Source: Nocardioides sp. (GTDB lineage: Bacteria; Actinomycetota; Actinomycetes; Propionibacteriales; Nocardioidaceae). From it: DNA of 6,323 nucleotides. The stretch lies in the NCBI GenBank assembly GCA_030452025.1, contig JAKDNC010000217.1:1-6323 (forward strand). The letters are read 5' to 3'. A model generated the notes under the pieces. The model did no database searches, was not told the origin of the DNA, and was given only the letters and a program-made list of their open reading frames with translations. Positions 1 through 5,883 of this stretch are shown piece by piece; the first letter of the stretch is position 1, and every line of letters begins with the position of its first letter. Made by a program: the position numbers and the translations under genes.

Positions 1-1
1 T

Positions 2-1738
2 GCGGCGTTCCGCATCGGCTGGGTGGCGACAGTCGCGGCCGTCGTACTCCTGCTTCTGTGGCCCTGGCAGCGGCGTACGCCGCCGAGCGCGGGCCGGACC
101 CACGCCACGGAAATCCCCCCGTCCGACGCCGCGCCGGGCCCCCGTCTCTTCGAGGACCTCGGGGTCCTGGTGGTGATGGCCGGATCGACCCTGGCGGCGA
201 TGTTCATCCACCTTGCCGACACCGACGATCCCTACTACGTCAACCGGTCGGTGTGGGTTGCCGAGCACGGCAACGCGGCGCTGCGCGACACGATGTTCAG
301 CCCCGAGGTCTACAACTCCCCCTATGGCGGCGGCATCCCGATCGCCTCCGTCGAGGCGCTGATCGGCGTCATCGCTCACATGTCCGGGATCCGCGTCGGC
401 ACAGTCACCTACATCCTCGCCTCCGCCGGGGCCGCGGCTCTCGCGGTCTGGGCGATGTGGCGCCTCGCGCGAGTCTGGGCGCCGCGCCGCGTCTTCCTGG
501 TCTTCCTCGGCAGCATCGCCTTCCTGATGCTCAGCGGCGACTCGATGCTCGGCAACTTCTGGATCGTCCGCATCTGGCAGGGCAAGGTGATGGCGGTGGC
601 GATCCTGATGCCGCTCATCTGGGCCTACCTCACCGTCGTCCACGAAGCCGGGCCCGGACCGCGCCGTCGGTGGAACGTGTGGCTGCTGCTGATGGCGGGG
701 ATCGCCTTCTTCGGGCTCACACCCACCGCCGCCGTCTGGGGGCCGGTGATGATGGGCGCCGCTCTGGTGGCCGCATTCCTGCTCCGGTCGAAGGCCCTCG
801 CGGTCGGTGCCGTCGCGATGGGCATCGGTCCGATCGTCAGCGGGCTTGTCGTCGCCCTGTTCTCATCCGAGGTCGGGGGAGAGGCGCCGGTCGTGCTCCC
901 GGCGTACGAGTCGTTCGTGAGGATCCTCGGCGAGACCGCGCCCATGGTCGCGATCTGCCTGGTCGTCCTCGCTCTGTCACCCCTGCTCCCGCGCCGTGGC
1001 GCCGCAGCCACGCTGGCGGGCTGCTCTGCGCTCGCCAGCGTCCTCATCTTCGCGCCGGGCATCCTGCCGCTGGTCAACACCGTCACCGGATCGGGGCCGA
1101 TCCTGTGGCGGATGCTCTACTGCACCCCGATCGCGATGCTGGTGGGGCTCCTGCTCGGCCTGCCCAGGCCCGATCTGCGCGGGGTGTTGGCCGGGCGCCT
1201 GGCGCCGATCGCCCGACTCGCCCCCGCCGTCCCGGTGGCCGCTGTGGTGCTCGTGGTGGCCACGTTTGCGGTCGGTGGACGCCCGATCTGGTCGCATACC
1301 GGTCACGGCGGCCCGGTGACCGTCAGCTCGAGTCCGGAGTGGAAGCTCGATGTCGAGGCACTCGAAGACGTGCGACTGCTCGACGAGACCGACGTGAGCG
1401 GCGTGGTGCTCCTCCCGCCGCGCCAGATGAAGGTGCTGACGATGTACACCACCGACATGTTCCCGGTGGTGCCGCGCAAGTGGTTCATCGGGAACATCGA
1501 GGAGCCGCGGGCGCAGAAGCGGGCACGGCGGGTGCTCTATGCGCTCGCCTCGGCCGAGGGGCGGGTGCCCAAGCAGAAGTTGGTCACGCGTGCGTTGGAG
1601 AGCCTGGACGTGACTCTCGCCTGCACCTGGCCCTCGCCGACGATCAAAAAGGTGATGGCACGCCTCGGCAACGCGGGGTACACCCGGCAAATGACGATCG
1701 GTGCGTTACGATGCGCAAGTCGGGGGACGACGGGTTGA
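2..1738 (+). CDS. Polytopic membrane protein, DUF6077 / GT-C-like, 5' end missing
   Basis: The reading frame is open to the left edge (first full codon at 2), so this is the 3' part of a longer gene. A GTG at 23 is in frame but lies inside a hydrophobic segment and is unlikely to be the true start. About 578 residues are visible. Roughly ten hydrophobic segments fill the first 420, followed by a soluble tail of about 150 residues (from about nt 1275), probably extracytoplasmic. After the second visible membrane segment comes an acidic loop, ADTDDPYYV (D73, D75, D76 counted from the first visible codon). Such a loop is typical of GT-C-type membrane glycosyltransferases and of the DUF6077 proteins I recall from actinobacterial polysaccharide clusters. 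The family call is from memory; a role in making or exporting surface glycan is inference. No obvious terminator follows the stop. Confidence 0.72.
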   Translation, partial: AAFRIGWVATVAAVVLLLLWPWQRRTPPSAGRTHATEIPPSDAAPGPRLFEDLGVLVVMAGSTLAAMFIHLADTDDPYYVNRSVWVAEHGNAALRDTMFSPEVYNSPYGGGIPIASVEALIGVIAHMSGIRVGTVTYILASAGAAALAVWAMWRLARVWAPRRVFLVFLGSIAFLMLSGDSMLGNFWIVRIWQGKVMAVAILMPLIWAYLTVVHEAGPGPRRRWNVWLLLMAGIAFFGLTPTAAVWGPVMMGAALVAAFLLRSKALAVGAVAMGIGPIVSGLVVALFSSEVGGEAPVVLPAYESFVRILGETAPMVAICLVVLALSPLLPRRGAAATLAGCSALASVLIFAPGILPLVNTVTGSGPILWRMLYCTPIAMLVGLLLGLPRPDLRGVLAGRLAPIARLAPAVPVAAVVLVVATFAVGGRPIWSHTGHGGPVTVSSSPEWKLDVEALEDVRLLDETDVSGVVLLPPRQMKVLTMYTTDMFPVVPRKWFIGNIEEPRAQKRARRVLYALASAEGRVPKQKLVTRALESLDVTLACTWPSPTIKKVMARLGNAGYTRQMTIGALRCASRGTTG

Positions 1739-1808
1739 CGCCGTCGAGCGTGCCAGGTTGGGGCGCGGTTCCCCGGGCGAAACGAATCAGGATCCGCCGG
1801 GATCTCGA

Positions 1809-1816
1809 TATACAGT
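1809..1816 (+). promoter_or_regulatory. Weak candidate -10 element ahead of the secreted PLD gene
   Basis: The 112-base gap between the first two genes is the only intergenic space able to hold a promoter for the downstream three-gene operon. It contains TATACAGT, giving either TATACA (1809-1814) or TACAGT (1811-1816, matching the TAnnnT pattern of actinobacterial -10 boxes). Transcription would start near 1822, leaving a short leader of about 28 bases. No convincing -35 hexamer lies 16-19 bases upstream, so this is only a candidate. Confidence 0.28.
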
Positions 1817-1840
1817 TCCCGTGTTCCGCCATCAAGACTT

Positions 1841-1844
1841 GGAG
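1841..1844 (+). promoter_or_regulatory. Ribosome binding site that fixes the PLD gene start
   Basis: GGAG lies 6 bases before the GTG at 1851. This spacing selects that GTG over upstream in-frame starts and over the GTG at 1860, which would be 15 bases away. The chosen start also puts a standard signal peptide at the N terminus. Confidence 0.8.
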
Positions 1845-1850
1845 ATACCC

Positions 1851-3377
1851 GTGCGCAGAGTGTCATTGTTCATCGGGGGTCTGGTCCTCGCGCTGATCGC
1901 CACGCTGGCCTTCAGCGGCCCTGCTCCCGCCGCGCCATCCACGCGTAGCGCCGATCCGTCGGCCACGCCTTCGCCAACAGTCCCCGTGACCGAGGGCGAT
2001 GAGGGAGACGAGTCAGGAGGCGAATCGGGCGAGCCCGTCCCGAGCGTGGACGCGGACGACGAGTCCACCGGAGGGACTGCACCCGAGCGGACCGAGACGC
2101 CGTCCAGCGAGACCGGGGTGAAGTCCGACTCCGACGCGTCGAAGGCCACAGCCAAGGCCAAGAAGCGCAGGAAGCGCAACTGGAACCCCAGGGCCAGCCG
2201 GATCATCAGCGACCCGACGGTCGGCCACCGTCAGCGGGTGGTCCTCAATCACGTGGTCAAGGCGATCCGGAACACCCGCAGCCGCCAGATCATCCGGATC
2301 GCGGTGTGGAACTTCGACGACCGGGCCACCAAGGACGCCCTGATCCGCGCCATCCAGCGCGGCGTGCGCGTCCAGCTGATCGTCTCCTACGGCGCCAACA
2401 CCGACGACTTCCAGGCGGTCAAGCGTGCAATCAAGCGTCGCAAGCACAAGTGGGCCGGCAAACGCAGCCTGGCCCGACGCTGTGTCGGCTCCTGCCGGCA
2501 GAAGGGCAAGGGCGGCATCATGCACGCCAAGTTCCTCAGCTTCAGCAAGGTCGGTGGTCGCGCCAAGCACGTCACCATGTTCGGGTCGATCAACCTCACC
2601 TACGCCGCGGGTGTAAACCAGTGGAACGACCTCGTCACGGTGAGGAAGCCGCTGGTCTACCGCCACTACGTCCGGATGTTCAACCGCTTCCGTCGGGACC
2701 GGGTGGACCGCCCGCTCTACCGCCAGTTCTCCACACGGGGCAACGACATCCGCTCGTCGTTCTTCCCAGCCAACGAGATCAAGTACAACCCGATCCTGAA
2801 GGAATTCCGCAAGGTCAAGTGCCGTGGCGCGGCCAAGGGGTACGGCAACGGCAATCGGCGCACCAAGATCCGCATCGCGATCGCCGGATGGTTCGACGTC
2901 TACGGCGCCCGCATTGCTCAACAGGTTCGGCGGCTCTGGGACCGTGGTTGTGACGTCAAGATCGTGAACACGCTCACCGGGCGTGGCATCAACAAGGCAC
3001 TGCGCAACCCCCGCGGTCGCGGGCCGGTGCCCACGCGTGAGGTGACCACGGACCCCAACGGCGACGGCATCCCCGACAAGTACCTCCACCTGAAGTTCTT
3101 CACCATCGACGGGGTCTACCGCAACAACCCGCGTTCGAGGGTCCTGTTCACCGGCTCCGGCAACTGGACCGAGCGTGCGCGCCGCTCCGACGAGGTGCTG
3201 GTCCGGATGAAGTGGAAGAAGTGGGCGCGCTACTACGGCAACTATGTCGACCGCCTCTATGCCTCGCCGTGGGCACACGGTCGCCAGATCACGCCGGCCA
3301 CGATGCGTGCCGCGGAGCCGGCCGGACGCAGCGTCTACGGCCAGTCGTCCTCCGGTCTCCCCGACTGGGACTGGTGA
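1851..3377 (+). CDS. Secreted phospholipase-D-fold phosphodiesterase / nuclease candidate
   Basis: 508 residues from GTG 1851. Residues 1-28 form a signal peptide (RR near the start, hydrophobic core to about 21, cleavage near APAA). Residues 29-97 are an acidic Pro/Ser/Thr-rich linker, and 98-109 a Lys/Arg-rich tract. Two PLD half-domains follow. The first has H225-x-K227 with Ser232 in place of the usual Asp, then GSIN (245-248). The second has a full HxKxxxxD (H413, K415, D420) and GSGN (435-438), followed by the expected downstream acidic residues. Four cysteines (211, 215, 324, 367) could form two disulfides in the exported protein. The layout matches actinobacterial secreted PLD-like proteins that I recall. 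PLD enzymes cleave phosphodiesters through a covalent phosphohistidine. The substrate could be DNA, phospholipid or another phosphodiester. Probable first gene of the operon. Confidence 0.88.
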   Translation: MRRVSLFIGGLVLALIATLAFSGPAPAAPSTRSADPSATPSPTVPVTEGDEGDESGGESGEPVPSVDADDESTGGTAPERTETPSSETGVKSDSDASKATAKAKKRRKRNWNPRASRIISDPTVGHRQRVVLNHVVKAIRNTRSRQIIRIAVWNFDDRATKDALIRAIQRGVRVQLIVSYGANTDDFQAVKRAIKRRKHKWAGKRSLARRCVGSCRQKGKGGIMHAKFLSFSKVGGRAKHVTMFGSINLTYAAGVNQWNDLVTVRKPLVYRHYVRMFNRFRRDRVDRPLYRQFSTRGNDIRSSFFPANEIKYNPILKEFRKVKCRGAAKGYGNGNRRTKIRIAIAGWFDVYGARIAQQVRRLWDRGCDVKIVNTLTGRGINKALRNPRGRGPVPTREVTTDPNGDGIPDKYLHLKFFTIDGVYRNNPRSRVLFTGSGNWTERARRSDEVLVRMKWKKWARYYGNYVDRLYASPWAHGRQITPATMRAAEPAGRSVYGQSSSGLPDWDW

Positions 3378-3404
3378 TGGACCTGTCCACGTCGCTCCGG
3401 GCCC

Positions 3405-3965
3405 ATGATCGAGCCTGAGAGAGTCCCCGACGAGAAGAGCAACAGCGACGCCGCCCCGGTGAACGGGGCGGCGTCGCCTGCAGGGGAGCCGGAAGCTGTC
3501 CCGTGGCGTGCCCCGCGCTGGTTGCTGCTCGCCGTGCCGGTCGTCCTGGTCCTCGTCCTCCTCGGGATCCGGGCACTGCTCACCGGCGACAGCGACATGA
3601 ACGCCGAGGAGCGCGACCTGCCTACCGCCGAGCAGGTGGAGAGCGCTGAGCAGAGCGCCGAGGAGGTGCTCACCACATGGGCGCGACCCGACCTGGACTA
3701 CGACGCGTGGTGGCAGGCTCTTGAGCCACTGCTGACGCCGCGGGCCCGGGAGGGGTATGCGTTCACCGACCCCCGCCGGATTCCGGACCTGGAGGTGGAC
3801 GGGGATCCGCAGGTGACTGCCGGGCCCACCACCGACACCGTCACGATCGGCTTTCCGACCGGGCAGGGGACCTTTGCTGTGGCGTTGTACCGCAGCGGAG
3901 AGGATGCGCCGTGGCGCGCCTCGCAGATCGTGTTCCCGGGCCAGAAGTCGCCCTTCGATGAGTGA
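3405..3965 (+). CDS. Single-pass membrane protein with NTF2-like extracytoplasmic domain (hypothetical)
   Basis: 186 residues from ATG 3405, 27 bases after the PLD stop. The start has no clear ribosome site, only CGGG shortly upstream. Residues 1-39 are a flexible, presumably cytoplasmic tail rich in Ala, Pro and Glu. Residues 40-58 form one strongly hydrophobic helix flanked by Arg, suggesting N-in topology. Residues 62-85 are a Glu/Ala-rich helix (repeated AEQ and EE). Residues 85-182 contain alternating hydrophobic strands and a final WRASQIVFP strand, which resembles NTF2-like outer domains. Such proteins often sit just before peptidoglycan-hydrolase genes in actinobacterial conjugation loci (from memory), and here it overlaps a gene with that scaffold. 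It may anchor or chaperone the next protein. No catalytic motif is seen. A GTG at 3459 is an alternative start. Confidence 0.72.
   Translation: MIEPERVPDEKSNSDAAPVNGAASPAGEPEAVPWRAPRWLLLAVPVVLVLVLLGIRALLTGDSDMNAEERDLPTAEQVESAEQSAEEVLTTWARPDLDYDAWWQALEPLLTPRAREGYAFTDPRRIPDLEVDGDPQVTAGPTTDTVTIGFPTGQGTFAVALYRSGEDAPWRASQIVFPGQKSPFDE
3445..3477 (+). repeat. Perfect 14-bp inverted repeat (hairpin) inside the 5' coding region
   Basis: GCGACGCCGCCCCG (3445-3458) is followed by the loop GTGAA and its exact complement (3464-3477). All 14 pairs match and nearly all are G-C. The stem can be extended by two pairs with one bulged C. It lies 68 bases past the PLD stop and covers codons 14-25 of the membrane-protein gene. 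It looks like an intrinsic terminator stem but no T-run follows. It could act as an attenuator between the PLD gene and the rest of the operon, an mRNA-stability element, or a brake on translation. Confidence 0.7.
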
Positions 3966-5883
3966 GACCGTGAAGCGACGACTGGCGCCCTGGGCGTCGC
4001 TGTTGTTGGTGCCGGCGCTGCTGGCGGGCGGAGTCCAGTCCGGTGCCGCCGGTCCGCTCGCTTCTACTTCCCGCACGCAGGGGCCGTCCCCGACGTCGAA
4101 ACCGTTCTCCGAGGAGACCTGCGCCCATCCCGCACTCGCCCCGCCGCTGGCGATCAAGCCCACGTCGCCCAAGGTGGAGAAGCTCTCCACCGCGCAGGTG
4201 GAGACGGCGCGACGGATCGCGGTGGCCGGACAGCAGGAGAAGGTCCCGGCCAGGGCTCAGGCCATCGCGCTGATGACCGCCTGGTCGAACTCCGAATTCT
4301 CCCCCGAGGACGCCGGCTTCGTGTTCAGCGACCCGATCCCCGACGCCCGGGGCAAGCCGGACGGCGCGATGACGACGAAGGAGTTCTACTCGTCCCTTCT
4401 CCATGTCAAGGGGTGGCGGGGCCTGCCGCCGAGCATCGCCGCCCACCGCACGATCGGGAGTCCGGACCCCTACGCCCACGATGCGTTCTGGGATGCGTCG
4501 GTCAGGCTTCTCGGGATTCTCGCCGCCGACTCGATCATCGATCCGGTCACGGCCGTGTCCACCGGCGCGCGTTCGGGGAAGCGGTGCGCCCCGGTCTCCG
4601 CCGACGGGATCGGCCTGCCGCTGCCCGCCGGCACGTCGTACCGTGTGCTCCCGAACCGGAGCCGCAAGCCGGCCGAGGACCCCGCCAGCCTCGGCCGTGG
4701 CGGCGCGGAGTTCCGTGCCTGGTGCGGGACGCCGGTCCTGGCCGCCATTCCCGGCGCAGTCGTGGTCAAGAGCCAGACGGCCAGCGCCGCCGGACCCTGG
4801 CGGGTCGGGATCCGTAACGAGGCCGCCGGAGTCACGGTGTCGTACCACCACGTGACGGAACCGACGGTCACCGAAGGCCAGTCCGTCGGCGCCGGGACCC
4901 CGCTCGCCTCCGTGGCCGACTTCGGCAGCCAGCACGGCTGCTCTCTCGGGGTGGGGATCTGGGAGCGCCCGGCCGAGGGCAAGTCCGGCAGGCAGAAGCC
5001 CGAGCATCCGGTGAACACCATGGCCTGGCTGCGAACCAACGCGACCCCGGACGCCGTCCTGGTCCCGGAGGAGGAACCTCGGAGGAAGAAGAGCAGGAAG
5101 AAGAACAGGAAGAAGTCGATCCCGGAGACCACCTTCAGGGTCGCGAGCTACAACGTCCTGGGCTCCCACCTGACCGGTCCCGGGGCCAGCAAATCCCACT
5201 TCGGTCCGGGGCCGGAACGGATGCGCGCCGGCATCAGCGTGCTCGAGTCGAGCGCGGTGGACATCGTCGCCCTCAACGAGTTCGAGGGCCCCCAGGCCGC
5301 GGTCGTCGCCGCGGATCCGGACTGGAAGGTGGTCCGGGCGACCGGAAACTCGCCGCTGCGCGGCGGCGACTTCAACGGCAACGCGATCGCTTGGCGGGCG
5401 GACCGCTGGAAGCTCGAGGCCATCGAGCAGGAAGTCGTCATCCCGTGGCAGGTCACGCTGCACATGCCGGTGTTGCGGCTGAGCAACGTCAAGACCGGAC
5501 GCCAAGTGCTGGTGATGGCCGTCCACAACCCAGCCAGCACCCGTCGACAGGGCAATCAGCAGGGGGCGCGTGACGCGGCCCGCAGCGCCGAGCTCGAGGC
5601 GGTCAGGACGCTCACCAAGGCGCTGGGGCTGCCCATCATCGTGATGGGTGACATGAACGAGCGGGACGCGGTCTTCTGCCACTTCACGGGCAGCGGCGAG
5701 CTGATCGCTGCGGCAGGTGGTAGCACCGGTGGATCCTGTCGCCCCCCCGGCTACGGGGGCGTCGACTGGATCTTCGGTTCACCGAGTCTCGTTTTCTCCC
5801 AGTTCGTCGTCGACCGCTCGACGCTCAGCGGGATCAGCGACCACGCCCTGGTCAGCTCCACGGTCACGATCCCGGGCGGCTGA
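3958..5883 (+). CDS. Secreted fusion: degenerate transglycosylase-like + degenerate M23 + intact EEP nuclease-type domain
   Basis: 641 residues from ATG 3958, overlapping the previous stop by 8 bases (GTG 3970 is an alternative start). Residues 1-31 are a signal peptide. Residues 75-185 resemble the domain that carries ATALQESGL in cell-wall hydrolases, but the catalytic Glu position is N111 (LMTAWSNSE); the later FY..LL.V.GW..LP and PDPYA parts are kept. Residues 240-360 resemble an M23 peptidase, but HxGxD reads RGGAE (247-251) and HLH reads SLG (329-331); only YHH (H298) remains. Residues 375-386 are a polybasic repeat linker. Residues 391-640 are an EEP domain with all expected motifs: N399, E441, H523, GDMN (D565, N567), D603 and SDH (D628, H629). 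Six cysteines suit an exported protein. Expected activity is metal-dependent phosphodiester or phosphomonoester hydrolysis; the substrate (DNA, RNA, lipid or wall polymer) is unknown. Confidence 0.87.
   Translation: MSETVKRRLAPWASLLLVPALLAGGVQSGAAGPLASTSRTQGPSPTSKPFSEETCAHPALAPPLAIKPTSPKVEKLSTAQVETARRIAVAGQQEKVPARAQAIALMTAWSNSEFSPEDAGFVFSDPIPDARGKPDGAMTTKEFYSSLLHVKGWRGLPPSIAAHRTIGSPDPYAHDAFWDASVRLLGILAADSIIDPVTAVSTGARSGKRCAPVSADGIGLPLPAGTSYRVLPNRSRKPAEDPASLGRGGAEFRAWCGTPVLAAIPGAVVVKSQTASAAGPWRVGIRNEAAGVTVSYHHVTEPTVTEGQSVGAGTPLASVADFGSQHGCSLGVGIWERPAEGKSGRQKPEHPVNTMAWLRTNATPDAVLVPEEEPRRKKSRKKNRKKSIPETTFRVASYNVLGSHLTGPGASKSHFGPGPERMRAGISVLESSAVDIVALNEFEGPQAAVVAADPDWKVVRATGNSPLRGGDFNGNAIAWRADRWKLEAIEQEVVIPWQVTLHMPVLRLSNVKTGRQVLVMAVHNPASTRRQGNQQGARDAARSAELEAVRTLTKALGLPIIVMGDMNERDAVFCHFTGSGELIAAAGGSTGGSCRPPGYGGVDWIFGSPSLVFSQFVVDRSTLSGISDHALVSSTVTIPGG
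5083..5118 (+). repeat. Three 12-bp tandem units encoding RKK[S/N] in the interdomain linker
   Basis: Three consecutive copies of AGGAAGAAG plus a variable codon (5083-5094, 5095-5106, 5107-5118) encode RKKS, RKKN, RKKS. They form residues 376-387, between the degenerate M23 domain and the EEP domain. The tract is nearly all purine on the plus strand and uses the AGG arginine codon three times, which is uncommon in this otherwise G/C-ending gene. It probably arose by slippage or duplication and gives a strongly positive hinge. Confidence 0.85.

Noticed and set aside
1548..1559. Perfect palindrome CCTCGGCCGAGG
   Set aside because: It is short, lies within ordinary codons of the membrane-protein gene, and is expected by chance at this GC content.
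1791..1804. Short inverted repeat GATCC-GCCG-GGATC in the gap before the PLD gene, as a terminator or operator
   Set aside because: The stem has only 5 bp and no T-run, which is too weak to support a call.
58..1896. 612-codon plus-strand frame overlapping the DUF6077-like gene
   Set aside because: Arg/Gly/His-rich translation with no hydrophobic segments. The +2 frame here gives a clear polytopic membrane protein instead.
3874..3957. Upstream in-frame ATG extension of the EEP fusion
   Set aside because: It would add 28 Arg-rich residues ahead of a good signal peptide and overlap the previous gene deeply. ATG 3958 gives a normal 8-base overlap and an N-terminal signal peptide.
2013..4190. 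725-codon open frame on the minus strand
   Set aside because: It lies opposite the PLD and membrane-protein genes, has Arg/Gly/Pro/Val-rich low-complexity composition with no recognisable domain or membrane pattern, and crosses two real genes. It is a GC-driven shadow.
3841..5682. 613-codon open frame on the minus strand
   Set aside because: It is antisense to the EEP fusion, whose catalytic motifs are unmistakable on the plus strand. The composition is Arg/Gly/His/Asp-rich with no domain signature.
5744..5759. CCCCCG-GCTA-CGGGGG hairpin near the end of the EEP gene
   Set aside because: It encodes the CRPPGYGG segment next to the catalytic VDW motif, so protein constraint explains it. No T-run follows.
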